From positions 248,001 through 312,000 of the forward strand of contig JAHLLS010000002.1 in NCBI GenBank assembly GCA_020444045.1: a stretch of 64,000 bases of DNA, read 5' to 3'. The notes below the pieces were generated by a model. The model worked only from the letters and a program-made list of their open reading frames with translations. It was not told the origin of the DNA and made no database searches. Positions 16,148 to 26,604 of this stretch are shown here, piece by piece (position 1 is the first letter of the stretch; each line of letters opens with the position of its first letter). A program made the translations under genes and the position numbers. The stretch comes from Deltaproteobacteria bacterium. Lineage in GTDB: Bacteria; Desulfobacterota; Desulfobacteria; Desulfobacterales; UBA5852.

Positions 16148-16792
16148 ATGGAGGTTGTTTGTGAATCCTGCCAGGCGCGATTCAATGTGCCTGACGACAA
16201 GATCCCGGCGGGCAAGAGCATCCGTGCGGCGTGCCCCAAGTGCAAGAACAAGATCACGATTCCGGCCACGGATGACGCCGCATCGCCTGCCCCGGCTGGG
16301 AAAGGCACCGGCGAGGAAGCTTACGATGCGGCCGAGAAACCCTTTGATTTTATCGAAGAAGATGCCCTGACGGCATTGATATGCGAGCCGGATCCGGCCA
16401 TCCGGGATAAGGTCGCCTCCGTCCTGGAACTGATGGAGTATCATCTGACCACCGTCAGCAGTACCCGTGAAGCGCTTAAAAAAATGCGCTACCACAATTA
16501 CAATGTGGTGGTCGTAAACGAATCGTTTGATACCAGCACACCCGAAACCAATGGCGTTCTACTCTTTCTGGAACGTCTGCCCATGACCACACGACGCGAA
16601 CTGTTCGTCTGCCTGATCACCAGCCGCTATCGTACGATGGACCACATGCTCGCGCTGAATAAAAGCGTCAACATGATCCTCAACGTCAAAAACATAAACG
16701 ATTTCGGGAAAATCCTCAGCACGGCCATCACGGAAAACGATATTTTCTACCGGGCTTACAAGGAAACCGCCAAGCTCGCGCGGGGGTTTTAA
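16148..16792 (+). CDS. MJ0042-type zinc-finger protein with receiver-like domain
   Basis: 214 residues. The first 40 form a finger (CESC at residues 5-8 and CPKCKNK at 30-33, in the context ARFNVPDDKIPAGK), the MJ0042/zinc-ribbon pattern common in delta-proteobacteria. Residues 75-210 look like a response-regulator receiver fold (ALICEPDPAIRDKVASVLE at its start) but with glutamate, valine and asparagine where the phosphorylated aspartate is usually found (VVVVNESFD). It may therefore be a pseudo-receiver. It follows the pilT genes and overlaps the next small gene, suggesting one transcript. Confidence 0.75.
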   Translation: MEVVCESCQARFNVPDDKIPAGKSIRAACPKCKNKITIPATDDAASPAPAGKGTGEEAYDAAEKPFDFIEEDALTALICEPDPAIRDKVASVLELMEYHLTTVSSTREALKKMRYHNYNVVVVNESFDTSTPETNGVLLFLERLPMTTRRELFVCLITSRYRTMDHMLALNKSVNMILNVKNINDFGKILSTAITENDIFYRAYKETAKLARGF

Positions 16793-16947
16793 TGCCGCCC
16801 CAAAGCGATTATGGCTGCAGCGACTACCGCACCGAAATGATTTTGGTCGGTTTACGGAAGCGACTCCAGCAAAACAACCTGACCGACGAAGAACGCCGCA
16901 AGCTTGAAAACGAATTGAACGACCTGGAAAAAGACTTCTACGGCTGA
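16792..16947 (+). CDS. small charged protein, 51 residues
   Basis: The ATG overlaps the stop codon of the preceding gene (TAATG), so the two are translationally coupled. The 51 residues have the pattern MILVGLRKRLQQNN, TDEERRKLENELNDLEKDF, a helix-rich, strongly charged protein with one Cys. No function is known to me. Its coupling suggests it works with the zinc-finger/receiver-like protein. Confidence 0.65.
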   Translation: MPPQSDYGCSDYRTEMILVGLRKRLQQNNLTDEERRKLENELNDLEKDFYG

Positions 16948-16982
16948 TTCCCTCAGGCCGCCACACCTTCCGCCGGGAAAAC

Positions 16983-17388
16983 ATGCTATTTCCCATCATA
17001 CGGCAACTTGACGAAAAGCTCTACCTGATCTCCCTGTCTCCACCGCTGCCGGGATTTGACCTGTTCATCGGCGTCTGGCTGCATACCGGTCCTCCCGCCT
17101 TCCTGGTCGATGTCGGACCTTCCGCAAGCGGAAACACGTCTGCAAATGCACCGTTGCCAATTGCTGCTCTGGAAACGCATTATCGGCAAGGTGCTGGTAG
17201 ACGCCGCCCCAGAGGATTGGCTTCAGGTCGGCCTGGATCGTCTGCTGCAAGACGATTCGCACCTGGTGGCGATCAACGCCATGGGAGCCCAGGCAAGAGC
17301 GCGAGAGGAAGGGTTCCTGCGCAACAGCTTTCGAGGATTTATCGGTTATCTTCAGGAAGGGTCTGCCAATGGAACCACGACAGGCTGA
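16983..17388 (+). pseudogene. MBL-fold hydrolase gene with internal deletion
   Basis: The first frame (from 16983) encodes the start of a metallo-beta-lactamase-fold protein: PIIRQLDEKLYLISL, then FDLFIGVWLHTGPPAFLVDVGPSA. After about residue 45 it loses sense. The +1 frame from about 17125 continues with the C-terminal end of the same kind of protein (MHRCQLLLWKRIIGK, then EEGFLRNSFRGFIGYLQ). The central 150-200 residues with the HxHxDH metal site are missing. I read this as an internal deletion with frameshift, leaving a remnant. Confidence 0.7.
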
Positions 17389-17438
17389 AGGCCTCCTTGT
17401 GGCCAGCGGGATCGGCTACCGTTTTGTCAGGCGGCCCG

Positions 17439-18014
17439 TCAACCCGCCATGCGACGGATGTCGGCATGCCGGAAACAATCCAGGGTGTGGTCGTTCACCA
17501 TGCCGATCGCCTGCATTAGCGCATAGCAGATGACCGGACCGACAAACTTGAACCCGCGTTGTCGCAAATCACGACTCATGGCTTCGGAGACGGGTGTGGC
17601 CGCCGGCACTTCGGCCGCGGACGTCCAACGGTTCTGAAGCGAACGACCGTCAACAAACTGCCAAATGTAGCGGTCGAAAGAGCCATGGGCTTCCTGCACC
17701 TCAAGAAAGGCCCGGGCATTGGTCACAGAAGCCATTAGCTTGCTGCGATTGCGCACAAGCCCCGGATTCTGCATCAGCTCGGCGATACGGTCTTCGCCGT
17801 AGCGCGCCACACGGACGGGGTCGAAGGCATCCATGGCCCGACGGTACGCCGGCCGTTTTTTCAGTATGGTCAACCAGCTCAATCCCGCCTGGGCGCCCTC
17901 CAGGACAAGAAATTCAAACAAGCGGCGATCATCGTGCACCGGAACGCCCCATTCCTCATCATGATAGGCAATATACGCCGCATCTGACGTCACCCATGCA
18001 CATCGCTTCGGCAT
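17439..18014 (-). CDS. tag: DNA-3-methyladenine glycosylase I
   Basis: 191 residues. Tag landmarks are CAWVTSDAAYIAYHDEEWG at the start and VNDHTLDCFRH near the end; these cysteines and histidines form the zinc snap that joins the termini. The enzyme removes 3-methyladenine from alkylated DNA. The pocket segment FEFLVLEGAQAGLSW is present. It begins 15 bases after the coaX stop codon, so it is the last gene of the tilS-ftsH-folP-coaX operon. Confidence 0.92.
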   Translation of the reverse strand: MPKRCAWVTSDAAYIAYHDEEWGVPVHDDRRLFEFLVLEGAQAGLSWLTILKKRPAYRRAMDAFDPVRVARYGEDRIAELMQNPGLVRNRSKLMASVTNARAFLEVQEAHGSFDRYIWQFVDGRSLQNRWTSAAEVPAATPVSEAMSRDLRQRGFKFVGPVICYALMQAIGMVNDHTLDCFRHADIRRMAG

Positions 18015-18029
18015 GCGCGTTTTTTCCTT

Positions 18030-18800
18030 TCAATCGTTCATGGCGTCACTGATAATACGCAACCCCTCCAGGGTCAGAGTCGCGTCGACCTCTTCGATGG
18101 ATTCCGCGACATCTTTCATCAGCGGTGCCAGGCCACCGGTCGCGATCACCTTCGGTGAGCCCCCCATTTCCAATGCCATCCGCCGCACCATGCCGTCCAC
18201 AAGGCCGGCATAGCCGAAAATGACGCCCGCCTGGATCGACCCGGCCGTATCTTTTCCAATAACGGCCGGCGGCCGGCGAAAAAGGTCCACCCGGGGAAGC
18301 TTGGACGCTTTCTGGAAAAGCGCCTCGGAGGCGATCTGGATGCCGGGACTGATAGCACCGCCCAGGTATTCTCCCGCCTCGGAAATGGCGTCGAAGGTGG
18401 TGGCGGTTCCAAAATCAATGATGACCAGACTGCACCGATAGCGGTGATAGGCGCCCACCGCATTGACGATCCGGTCCGCCCCCACGTCGGCAGGATTGTT
18501 GTAGAGAATCGGCATGTGGGCACAATGCCGGGGGTCGACCCACTGGGGTGCATGGCCCAGATACTTGCGGCAGAAAGCCTCCAGGATCGTCATCATGGGT
18601 GGCACCACACAGGATATCACCGTTTTCCGGAAGCCCTTGGGGTCGATCCCGCTCAAATTCAGGAGATTGGTCACCAGAACATTGAATTCGTCTTCGGTGA
18701 CATTCTGTTCCGTCCGAACCCGCCAGTCCTGCACCAGCGTCGTCCCTTGATAAACACCCAGCACTGTATTCGTATTGCCCACATCGATGACAAATATCAT
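18030..18800 (-). CDS. coaX: type III pantothenate kinase
   Basis: 256 residues from the ATG at 18800, chosen because the protein then begins MIFVIDVGNTNTVLG, as in the family, and AAGGAG lies 12 bases upstream inside the end of folP. An upstream in-frame ATG would add 14 residues and overlap folP. The DVGNTN phosphate loop, GADRIVNAVGAY and FGTATTFD are diagnostic. It phosphorylates pantothenate, the first step to coenzyme A. It is insensitive to CoA feedback, as far as the family is known. Confidence 0.93.
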   Translation of the reverse strand: MIFVIDVGNTNTVLGVYQGTTLVQDWRVRTEQNVTEDEFNVLVTNLLNLSGIDPKGFRKTVISCVVPPMMTILEAFCRKYLGHAPQWVDPRHCAHMPILYNNPADVGADRIVNAVGAYHRYRCSLVIIDFGTATTFDAISEAGEYLGGAISPGIQIASEALFQKASKLPRVDLFRRPPAVIGKDTAGSIQAGVIFGYAGLVDGMVRRMALEMGGSPKVIATGGLAPLMKDVAESIEEVDATLTLEGLRIISDAMND

Positions 18801-18804
18801 GGGA

Positions 18805-19707
18805 TCATTCCGCTCCTTGGGCGTCACCTGACGGCGCGGCACCGGCAGTCCGGATGGCGTCGATAATTTTAAGGGTCGCGCGGGTCTCGGCGACTTCGTG
18901 CACCCTGACGATATGGGCCCCCTGCAACGCAGATGCCGCTACGGTGGCCTGGGTGCCGGTGGCCACGATCGGCAGATCCGCCCGAATATCTTTTTCGCCG
19001 GGTGGTTTAAGGAGATGACGAATGAACGCTTTGCGCGAGGCGCCCACCAGGATCGGGCAGTTCAGCGCCTGCAAAGCGTGCAAGCGGCGCAACAGTTGCA
19101 AATTGTGCCTGAACGTTTTACCGAAGCCGATGCCGGGATCGACAATGATGCGTCGGGCATCGATGCCGGCCTGAACCGCTCTTTCGACCGCCTGGCGCAG
19201 AAAGGTGCCGACCGCATCGACCACGTCGTCATATTCCGGATCGACCTGCATGGTTTTAGGGGTCCCCAGCATGTGCATGAGGATGATGGGGACATCGTAG
19301 GTCACCGCCACGCTCGCCATGGCCGGGTCGACCCGCAGGGCACTGACGTCGTTGATGATGGATGCACCGGCCTCCAGTGCCTGCCGGGCGACTTCCGCTT
19401 TGGTGGTGTCAATGGAGATCGGGATGGTCCCGCGACGGGCCAGCGCCTCGATGACCGGGATAACCCGCCCCAGCTCTTCCTTCGTCGACACGGCGTCGGA
19501 GAAAGGGCGGGTGGACTCGCCCCCGATGTCGAGGATGTCCGCCCCCTCGTCCATCAGCCGGAGACCCTGGGCAATCGCGTCGTCGCATGCCAGAAAACGC
19601 CCCCCGTCCGAAAAAGAATCCGGGGTCACATTCACGATGCCCATCACAAGTGTTCTTGGGCCCAGGGTCAACCGATGATCACCCCAGACCATCTGGTAGG
19701 CTGTCAT
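18805..19707 (-). CDS. folP: dihydropteroate synthase
   Basis: 300 residues. Pterin-binding motifs are [15 protein letters not shown] (about residue 22) and DIGGESTRP (about residue 60), with [10 protein letters not shown] and the substrate loop VGASRKAFI. The enzyme joins p-aminobenzoate to the pterin diphosphate in folate synthesis. The start overlaps the ftsH stop by 4 bases, the classic ftsH-folP coupling. No glmM follows, as it does in E. coli; coaX is there instead. Confidence 0.95.
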   Translation of the reverse strand: MTAYQMVWGDHRLTLGPRTLVMGIVNVTPDSFSDGGRFLACDDAIAQGLRLMDEGADILDIGGESTRPFSDAVSTKEELGRVIPVIEALARRGTIPISIDTTKAEVARQALEAGASIINDVSALRVDPAMASVAVTYDVPIILMHMLGTPKTMQVDPEYDDVVDAVGTFLRQAVERAVQAGIDARRIIVDPGIGFGKTFRHNLQLLRRLHALQALNCPILVGASRKAFIRHLLKPPGEKDIRADLPIVATGTQATVAASALQGAHIVRVHEVAETRATLKIIDAIRTAGAAPSGDAQGAE

Positions 19708-21668
19708 CCTTTGTCGTCGCTCTTTTCGTCACCCTCGTCGCCGCCGGAAGGCTCCGCAGCCGGATCTTCGGTCGCATCTTCGGCATCCGATGCCGATGCC
19801 GCTTTTGGAGATTCGTCCACCTTCTCGCTCTTTTCCGGCGCCGGCGTGGAAACAGACTCGTGCTTGGAAGGAAAATCAAAGTCGGGCCGCATCTCCAGGA
19901 TGATCGCATCCAGTTCGCTTCCCATGACCGTTTCCTTCTCGAGCAGGACTTCAGAAAGGCGGTGCAGGATATCGATATTTTCTTTCAGAACCGATTGGGC
20001 CTTATCGTAAGCGTTATCGATGAATTTCGTGATTTCTTCGTCGATACGGCGGGCGGTTTCTTCGGAAAAATCGCGATGCTGAGCGATTTCACGCCCGATG
20101 AAGATATGCTCTTCGTCTTTGGCGTAGGACAACGGGCCAAGATCGCTCATCCCCCAGGACCGCACCATACGGCTTGCCAAATCGGTCGCCATTTTGATGT
20201 CGCCGGCCGCGCCGGTGCTGATCCGGTTGAAAATCAGCTCCTCGGCCACCCGGCCACCGTATGCCACGGACAGTTCACTCTGCAACTGGTCCTTGTATTT
20301 GAAGTCCCGTTCTTCGGGCAGAAACCAGGTCACGCCGGCGGCACGGCCGCGCGGGATGATGGTCACCTTGTTGACCGCGTCGGTGAAGGGCAGAAAGCGG
20401 GCCACCAGCGCATGTCCGGCTTCGTGATATGCCGTGGTTTTCTTGTCTTCCTCCGAGATCACCTTGGATTTGCGCTCCAGGCCCATGTAAACCTTGTCCT
20501 TGGCCTCCTCGAAATCCATCATGCCGACCCGTTCCTTGTCCTGCTTGGCAGCCAGCAAAGCCGCTTCGTTGACCAGGTTTTCCAGGTCCGCACCGGAAAA
20601 GCCGGGGGTCCCTTTGGCCAGCGTGAGAGGATCGACATCGGGAGCGATGGGCGTTTTCTTCATATGAACCCGCAGAATTTTCTCGCGCCCCTTGATGTCC
20701 GGCAGTGAAACCACCACCTGGCGATCAAATCGACCGGGACGCAACAGGGCCGGGTCAAGCACATCGGGGCGGTTGGTGGCCGAAATCAGGATGACCCCCT
20801 CATTGGACTCGAATCCATCCATTTCCACCAACAGCTGGTTCAGGGTCTGTTCCCGTTCGTCATGGCCGCCGCCCAGTCCGGCACCCCGGTGCCGTCCAAC
20901 CGCATCGATTTCATCGATAAAAATGATGCAGGGCGCATTTTTCTTGCCCTGGACGAAAAGATCGCGAACCCGACTGGCCCCCACCCCCACAAACATTTCG
21001 ACAAAATCAGAACCGCTGATGGTGAAAAACGGTACACCGGCTTCACCGGCGATAGCACGCGCCAGCAGCGTTTTGCCGGTTCCCGGAGGTCCCATCAGCA
21101 GAACCCCCTTGGGAATACGCCCCCCCAGGCGGGTGAATTTTTTAGGATCGCGCAGAAAGTCCACGATCTCGCCAAGTTCTTCCTTGGCTTCATCGATGCC
21201 GGCCACATCTTCGAATGTGACCTTGGCGGACTGGTCGGAATTCAGCCGCGCCCGGCTTTTGCCAAAACTCATGGCCTTGCCGCCGCCGGACTGCATCTGA
21301 CGCATGAAAAAAATCCACACCCCGATGAGAATGAGCATCGGGAACCAGGACACCAGCACCGACATGTACCAGGGAGACTCGGCCGGTGGCTTGGCACCGA
21401 TATGAACGCCTTTGCTCCTCAGTGTTGCGATCAGATCCGGATCATCCGGCGCGTAAACCTTGAAGCGATCGCCCTGGGTGTCCTTCACCGTCAGTTCCTG
21501 GCCTTGAATAACGACTTCGTCCACACGCTCGTCGGCCACCATGGCCAGGAACTCGGAATAGCTGACCGGTGTTTCCGCAAGACGCTGTTCGCTGAATATC
21601 TGGTAGAGCATCACGAACATCAGCGTAATGACGATCCAGAGCGACAAGTTTTTATAAAACGGATTCAA
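19704..21668 (-). CDS. ftsH: ATP-dependent zinc metalloprotease FtsH
   Basis: 654 residues from a TTG start at 21668, chosen because AGGAGG precedes it by 9 bases and the protein then begins [11 protein letters not shown], the usual FtsH start. A longer frame reaches 21767 but overlaps the leader. Two membrane spans (residues 8-25 and about 100-120) flank a periplasmic domain. The AAA core has GPPGTGKT and [13 protein letters not shown], and the zinc site is HEAGH. An acidic, Glu- and Asp-rich tail of about 40 residues ends the protein. It degrades misfolded membrane and regulatory proteins. Confidence 0.95.
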   Translation of the reverse strand: MNPFYKNLSLWIVITLMFVMLYQIFSEQRLAETPVSYSEFLAMVADERVDEVVIQGQELTVKDTQGDRFKVYAPDDPDLIATLRSKGVHIGAKPPAESPWYMSVLVSWFPMLILIGVWIFFMRQMQSGGGKAMSFGKSRARLNSDQSAKVTFEDVAGIDEAKEELGEIVDFLRDPKKFTRLGGRIPKGVLLMGPPGTGKTLLARAIAGEAGVPFFTISGSDFVEMFVGVGASRVRDLFVQGKKNAPCIIFIDEIDAVGRHRGAGLGGGHDEREQTLNQLLVEMDGFESNEGVILISATNRPDVLDPALLRPGRFDRQVVVSLPDIKGREKILRVHMKKTPIAPDVDPLTLAKGTPGFSGADLENLVNEAALLAAKQDKERVGMMDFEEAKDKVYMGLERKSKVISEEDKKTTAYHEAGHALVARFLPFTDAVNKVTIIPRGRAAGVTWFLPEERDFKYKDQLQSELSVAYGGRVAEELIFNRISTGAAGDIKMATDLASRMVRSWGMSDLGPLSYAKDEEHIFIGREIAQHRDFSEETARRIDEEITKFIDNAYDKAQSVLKENIDILHRLSEVLLEKETVMGSELDAIILEMRPDFDFPSKHESVSTPAPEKSEKVDESPKAASASDAEDATEDPAAEPSGGDEGDEKSDDKG

Positions 21669-21703
21669 AAGATAGACCCTCCTGCAAAAGGTTCGATAAC
21701 ACG

Positions 21704-23209
21704 TTAAATCGAATAAAAATAACCATCTTGTCCGGATAGGCAACCAGACATTTCGACCTTTAGCCAACGCCTTGTGGACGGTGTAATTTTACCCACCTCG
21801 CTTTGACGCAACCCGACGACCCAGAGAATGCTGTCGCCGCAAAGCAGCATGGGGTAACGCGGTCGGTCTTCCCGTGGAATTTTTTGGTCAATAAAAATTT
21901 TTTTCACTTTCTGGGTGCCGTTCAACCCCAAGGGCATCAGGCGATCCCCCGGCCGAAAATTGCGGACCGTCAGGGGAAAACGCAGTTGATCCATATCAAA
22001 AAAGGCGGTTTGCTGTCCAGTTCCGTACACATCTTCGGGCGGTGGGGTTTCCAGCAGGGTAAATGTCATTGTAATCCCGCTTTCGCCGATGGGAAAACAC
22101 CCCGGCGACGGGATCCGGCATTCAAACCCGGCAGCCCTCGGGAAGGTCCGGGGGGAGCGCCCTGTTGTCCGGTTTCGGGGCCAATTCATCACATGGAGCC
22201 GATTCCCCTGACCGCGCACCACAAGACCGTCGGGCAAATCACAGGTTCCCTGCGCGGGGCCCTGCACGGCAAATTCACGCGCGGCTTCCAGGGGAACAAA
22301 CCCCATGCGCCGCAGATCACCCTTGCAGCGCTGTATGGCCGCCCGTAAGACACGCCGCTGCAAGGCCGGGCTGCAATCCGCCAGGCCTCCGCGGTCCAGC
22401 ACCTGCACCGCGCCGTGATCGGCAAGGGTCAGCATCCGCAGCCTTTCCGCCGCAACGCCCTCCAGCCAAACCTCTTCGTCGCGCATCAGTTGTGCCATTC
22501 GGCTCAACCCCTCGATCAGGGCCGGATTGTATTGTTCCTTGAGCAGCGGCAATAGGTGGTGCCGTATGCGATTGCGCAGGAAACGAACGTCCGCGTTGCT
22601 CTCGTCGGTCACTGTGACGACCCCGCTTCGCTCTATAAAAGCCAGGATAGCAGCGCGGGAAGTGCGAATAAGGGGACGAATAATGGTCGTGGCTCCGCCG
22701 GGCACAGGACGTTGCGGCGGAATGCCGGCCAGCCCCAAAGGGCCGCTGCCACGCAACAGGCGCATCAGCACCAGCTCAGCATCGTCGTCCTGGTGGTGCC
22801 CCAACGCAATCCGGTTGAACCCGCCCGCCATGGCCGCGCGCTCCAGAAAACGATAGCGCACCTCGCGGGCGGCCTCTTCCGGGCTCACCCGGTGGGCCTG
22901 CCGAAAGGCCTCGGCCGAATCGGTTTCCGTGACAAGCGAAACGCCCAGACGATCAGCCAGGCCGGCCGCATGCCGGGCATCGCGGGCGGCCCGGTCGCCT
23001 CTCAGACCGTGATTCAGGTGCGCGGCGCCGATGGTAATGGACAGCCTGGCACGCAGTTGGTGAAGACCGAGTAATAGCGCGGTTGAATCCGGGCCGCCGG
23101 ACAATCCCACCAGCACCCGGTCGCACGGCTGCAACATGCCATGGGTCGCTATCGTTTTCTCGATGGCCCGGATCAGCGGATCGCGGGTTGGATCGCCATT
23201 TTTCCGCAT
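21704..23209 (-). CDS. tilS: tRNA(Ile)-lysidine synthase
   Basis: 501 residues. The PP-loop is [16 protein letters not shown] (about residue 33), followed by HLNHGLRG and [11 protein letters not shown]. The C-terminal substrate-binding domain ([21 protein letters not shown]) is complete. It modifies the wobble cytidine of tRNA-Ile(CAU) to lysidine and so is essential for AUA decoding. It lies 35 bases upstream of ftsH in the conserved tilS-ftsH order. Confidence 0.93.
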   Translation of the reverse strand: MRKNGDPTRDPLIRAIEKTIATHGMLQPCDRVLVGLSGGPDSTALLLGLHQLRARLSITIGAAHLNHGLRGDRAARDARHAAGLADRLGVSLVTETDSAEAFRQAHRVSPEEAAREVRYRFLERAAMAGGFNRIALGHHQDDDAELVLMRLLRGSGPLGLAGIPPQRPVPGGATTIIRPLIRTSRAAILAFIERSGVVTVTDESNADVRFLRNRIRHHLLPLLKEQYNPALIEGLSRMAQLMRDEEVWLEGVAAERLRMLTLADHGAVQVLDRGGLADCSPALQRRVLRAAIQRCKGDLRRMGFVPLEAAREFAVQGPAQGTCDLPDGLVVRGQGNRLHVMNWPRNRTTGRSPRTFPRAAGFECRIPSPGCFPIGESGITMTFTLLETPPPEDVYGTGQQTAFFDMDQLRFPLTVRNFRPGDRLMPLGLNGTQKVKKIFIDQKIPREDRPRYPMLLCGDSILWVVGLRQSEVGKITPSTRRWLKVEMSGCLSGQDGYFYSI

Positions 23210-23342
23210 GGGGATAATCAGACCTTTGGGAAGCTCCGGCTGACAGCACTATCAGCTAATGTGTAGGAATCAGTTATGATTTGATTAGGGCGGCCATGGA
23301 TCGAAGTCAACCCAATTTGATCATTGGCAGGTGACTTTTTCC

Positions 23343-23371
23343 TTGCAAATCATCCCGGACTTGTCGATACT
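23343..23371 (+). promoter_or_regulatory. possible promoter of the SRP RNA
   Basis: TTGCAA (23343) and GATACT (23366) are 17 bases apart, facing the RNA gene. Transcription would start about 55 bases before the folded RNA, so 5' processing or a different start would be required. Assigned from hexamer match only. Confidence 0.35.
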
Positions 23372-23433
23372 GTACTCCTATCGACGTGGGAATGGCCCCG
23401 TTCGGATTGATTCCGGCCGGGCACCGACGTTTT

Positions 23434-23531
23434 ATGGCCGGACCCCGCGCAACAGACGCTTACGAACCTCGTCAGATCCGGAAGGAAGCAGCGATAAGTA
23501 AGGCTGGCTGTGTCGCGGGATTTCCGGCCAT
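23434..23531 (+). ncRNA. ffs: signal recognition particle RNA, small bacterial type (4.5S)
   Basis: The conserved domain-IV sequence GTCAGATCCGGAAGGAAGCA at 23471-23490, with its GGAA tetraloop, is the universal Ffh-binding hairpin. Flanking halves pair as a long rod: ATGGCCGGA at the 5' end with TCCGGCCAT at the 3' end, and CCCGCG with CGCGGG inside. The RNA scaffolds Ffh for co-translational membrane targeting. The ends are estimated from the helix limits and may be off by several bases. Confidence 0.93.
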
Positions 23532-23651
23532 TCCGTTTCTGGCGTCACGGTTTCACCTCCCCGCCCAACACCGTCTGAACCCCTATTGGACATATGATCA
23601 CGACACACCGCCGACGTCGGCTAAACCCCCGTTAATCACAGGCTTATCATC

Positions 23652-23679
23652 TTGACATCAATCCAACGCGTCTTATTCT
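23652..23679 (+). promoter_or_regulatory. probable promoter of grpE-dnaK
   Basis: TTGACA (23652-23657) and TATTCT (23674-23679) are 16 bases apart, giving a leader of about 140 bases before grpE. It resembles a housekeeping sigma-70 site. No CIRCE inverted repeat or clear heat-shock sigma-32 site is visible. Confidence 0.5.
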
Positions 23680-23711
23680 TTTAGCGTTGTGAGCATCCGG
23701 GCTACAAAAGG

Positions 23712-23734
23712 CCGCTTTCGGATTCCGGAAGCGG
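23712..23734 (+). other. hairpin in the grpE leader
   Basis: CCGCTTTCGG and CCGGAAGCGG form a 10-bp stem with one T-G pair and a 3-base loop about 95 bases before grpE. There is no T-run. It may shape the leader RNA of the heat-shock operon. Any temperature-sensing role is speculation. Confidence 0.4.
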
Positions 23735-23828
23735 TGATTGTTTATGGTTGCCCGGCCTCGTATTGGAAAAACAACCCGCTCTATGAACACGGCATCGAGG
23801 AAATCGAGCAAGGAGAACCAACAGCGTT

Positions 23829-24455
23829 ATGACAGAAAAGGAATCGATGGATAACGTGACCGAAACCTACCAGCCCGCAGCGGATAAGACGCCGCTTGAT
23901 CCGGATTTAGAAGACGCGTCATCCCAAGCCCCCCTCCGCGGCGACGATCAGGCAACCGATCGTGAAGAAGGAACCGAAGACCTGAACGCCCCCCCCCAAT
24001 CGCTTGAAGAAAAGTTGCAGGCCGCTGAAAGGCAGGCCCAGGAAAATCATGAACGTTTCCTGCGTGTGGCCGCGGAACTGGACAACTTTCGCAAACGCAA
24101 AGAGCGTGAAATCAGCGATTTGCGGAAATACGCCAATCAAATGCTGTTACGAGAGTTGCTGGGCGTGGTGGACAACCTTGAGCGGGCGCTGGCCGCCTCC
24201 CTGGAAAACAGCGAAACCGAAGGCCTCAGGGAAGGCGTTGAAATGACGCTGAAAGAGCTTTTGAAAATATTTGACCAGTTTAAGGTCACGCCGATCGAAG
24301 CGCACGAGCAACCGTTCGATCCCAACCATCACGAAGCGGTCATGCAGGAGCCCAGTGACGCCTTCCCACCCAATACGGTGGTCAAGGAGTTGCAGAAAGG
24401 GTACATGCTCCGCGATCGATTATTGCGTCCGGCCATGGTTGTCGTTTCCAAATAA
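23829..24455 (+). CDS. grpE: GrpE nucleotide-exchange factor
   Basis: 208 residues. The first 55 are acidic and probably disordered, then comes the long dimerising helix (AERQAQENHERFLRVAAELDN) and RKRKEREISDLRKYAN. The C-terminal beta domain includes FDPNHHEAVMQEPS and GYMLRDRLLRPAMVVVSK, the region that contacts DnaK. It releases ADP from DnaK. An in-frame ATG 6 codons in (MDNVTET) is a possible alternative start. dnaK follows after 93 bases. Confidence 0.93.
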   Translation: MTEKESMDNVTETYQPAADKTPLDPDLEDASSQAPLRGDDQATDREEGTEDLNAPPQSLEEKLQAAERQAQENHERFLRVAAELDNFRKRKEREISDLRKYANQMLLRELLGVVDNLERALAASLENSETEGLREGVEMTLKELLKIFDQFKVTPIEAHEQPFDPNHHEAVMQEPSDAFPPNTVVKELQKGYMLRDRLLRPAMVVVSK

Positions 24456-24548
24456 TAGACTTAACTTCGAGCGAACTGCGACGAACGCGGCGCTCCGGAC
24501 CATAAATTTTGACAGCTTACTACTCGACTTTTAAGGAGGATAGACGAA

Positions 24549-26480
24549 ATGGGCAAAATTATCGGAATTGATCTCGGCACCACCAATTCTTGTGTCGCCA
24601 TCATGGAAGGGGGGGAAGCCAAGGTCATTACCAACCCGGAAGGCGGACGCACCACGCCGTCCACGATCGCTGTCAGCGACAGCAATGAACGGCTTGTCGG
24701 ACAGATCGCCAAACGCCAGGCCATTACCAATCCTGAAAATACCGTTTTTGGGGTCAAGCGGCTTATCGGCCGCAAGTTCGACTCCAAAGAGGTGCAGCAG
24801 GACATCGGCATTCTGCCCTATAAAATTGAAAAAGCCAGCAACGGCGATGTGCGCATCAACCTGAAGGGCACCCGCTACAGCCCGGCGGAAATTTCATCCT
24901 TCATTCTGTCCAACATCAAAAAAACAGCCGAGGAATACTTAGGTGAACCCGTCACGGATGCGGTCATCACGGTACCGGCCTATTTCAACGACAGCCAGCG
25001 CCAGGCCACCAAGGATGCCGGCAAGATTGCCGGCCTGAATGTTCAGCGCATCATCAACGAACCCACCGCGGCCTCCCTGGCGTATGGTCTGGACAAAAAG
25101 GCGGAGGAAAAAATAGCTGTTTTCGACTTGGGCGGCGGCACCTTTGATATTTCAGTCCTGGAAATCGGCGAGGGCGTCTTCGAGGTCAAGGCCACCCATG
25201 GTGACACCCATCTGGGGGGCGAGGATTTCGATCTCCGGGTCATCGAGTTTCTGGCGGATGAATTTAAAAAGGACCAGGGCATCGATGTGCGTAAGGACAA
25301 AATGGCCCTCCAGCGCCTCAAGGAAGCTGCTGAAAAGGCCAAAATGGAACTGTCGACGTCAATGGAAACCGAAGTCAACCTGCCGTTTATCACGGCCGAT
25401 GCCAGTGGCCCCAAACATATGAATATCAAGCTCACCCGGGCCAAACTTGAAGCGCTTGTGGCCGACCTTCTGGACAATCTGGAAGGCCCTTGCCGGACTG
25501 CCATGAAAGAATCCGGGTTGACCCCCAACGACATTAACGAGGTTATTCTGGTGGGTGGCATGACACGCATGCCGGCGGTCCAGGAGCGCGTCAAAAAAAT
25601 CTTCGGCAAAGAGCCCCACAAAGGCGTCAACCCGGATGAAGTCGTTGCCTTGGGCGCCGCCATTCAGGGAGGTGTCCTGCAGGGGGATGTCAAGGACGTC
25701 CTTCTTCTGGATGTAACCCCGCTTTCCCTGGGCATCGAAACCCTCGGTGCGGTAATGACCAAGCTGATCGAAAAAAACACCACGATCCCCACCCGCAAAA
25801 GCCAGATATTCAGTACGGCCGCCGACAGTCAGCCAGCCGTCTCCATCCATGTCCTACAGGGCGAACGCGAAATGGCCAGCGGCAACAAGACCCTGGGGCG
25901 GTTCGAGCTGGTTGGCATCCCCCCCGCGCCACGCGGGGTGCCCCAGATCGAAGTAACCTTCGACATCGATGCCAACGGCATCGTCAGCGTATCGGCCAAA
26001 GACCTGGCCACGAACAAGGAGCAATCCATCCAGATCACGGCCTCCAGCGGCCTTTCCAAGGAGGAAATCGAGCAGGCGGTCAAAGACGCTGAAATGCACG
26101 CCGATGAGGATCGCAAGAAAAAAGAGCTCGTGGAGGCGCGCAACCAGGCCGACTCATTGATTTATTCCACCGAAAAATCCATTAAAGACTTGGGTGACAA
26201 GGTGGACGAAGCCATCAAAAAACAGGCCCAGGACGCTATCGAGCCCCTGCGCAAAGCCATGGAAGGCGAAGATCCGGAAGAAATCAAACGCCTCAGTGAA
26301 GCCTTGACACAGGCCTCTCACAAACTGGCGGAAGCCATGTACCAGCAGGCCTCTCAAGATGGCGCGGCCGGTGCGGAAGGCGGGCCGCAGGGAGGGTCCC
26401 AGCAGGGCGCCGCAGGTGGCCAGCAGGATGATGTGGTCGATGCGGATTTTGAAGAAGTCAAAGAAGACGACAAAAAATAA
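24549..26480 (+). CDS. dnaK: Hsp70 chaperone DnaK
   Basis: 643 residues. The start is preceded by AAGGAGG. Phosphate-1 is [18 protein letters not shown], phosphate-2 [17 protein letters not shown], and the linker [18 protein letters not shown]. The substrate-binding domain and lid follow, ending in the Gly/Gln-rich stretch and the [15 protein letters not shown] tail that binds co-chaperones. It folds and protects proteins under stress together with GrpE. No dnaJ lies next to it; a terminator closes the unit. Confidence 0.97.
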   Translation: MGKIIGIDLGTTNSCVAIMEGGEAKVITNPEGGRTTPSTIAVSDSNERLVGQIAKRQAITNPENTVFGVKRLIGRKFDSKEVQQDIGILPYKIEKASNGDVRINLKGTRYSPAEISSFILSNIKKTAEEYLGEPVTDAVITVPAYFNDSQRQATKDAGKIAGLNVQRIINEPTAASLAYGLDKKAEEKIAVFDLGGGTFDISVLEIGEGVFEVKATHGDTHLGGEDFDLRVIEFLADEFKKDQGIDVRKDKMALQRLKEAAEKAKMELSTSMETEVNLPFITADASGPKHMNIKLTRAKLEALVADLLDNLEGPCRTAMKESGLTPNDINEVILVGGMTRMPAVQERVKKIFGKEPHKGVNPDEVVALGAAIQGGVLQGDVKDVLLLDVTPLSLGIETLGAVMTKLIEKNTTIPTRKSQIFSTAADSQPAVSIHVLQGEREMASGNKTLGRFELVGIPPAPRGVPQIEVTFDIDANGIVSVSAKDLATNKEQSIQITASSGLSKEEIEQAVKDAEMHADEDRKKKELVEARNQADSLIYSTEKSIKDLGDKVDEAIKKQAQDAIEPLRKAMEGEDPEEIKRLSEALTQASHKLAEAMYQQASQDGAAGAEGGPQGGSQQGAAGGQQDDVVDADFEEVKEDDKK

Positions 26481-26496
26481 CAGCGCGTATCACCGG

Positions 26497-26535
26497 AAAA
26501 CGCCCTGCGGCCTGTTGTTGCTGCAGGGCGTTTTC
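26497..26535 (+). terminator. Rho-independent terminator after dnaK
   Basis: AAAACGCCCTGC and GCAGGGCGTTTT pair over 12 bases around a 14-base loop, followed by CTATTT. It is 17 bases past the dnaK stop codon. Confidence 0.88.
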
Positions 26536-26604
26536 TATTTGGATCGTCGGATGGCCGGGCATTCAGACCTCAATTGAAAAAAACCGGATCCGACGGCGCA
26601 CTTG

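Noticed and set aside
19587..20708. 373-residue + strand frame opposite ftsH
   Set aside because: Antisense shadow of the well-conserved ftsH/folP genes, with no start signal.
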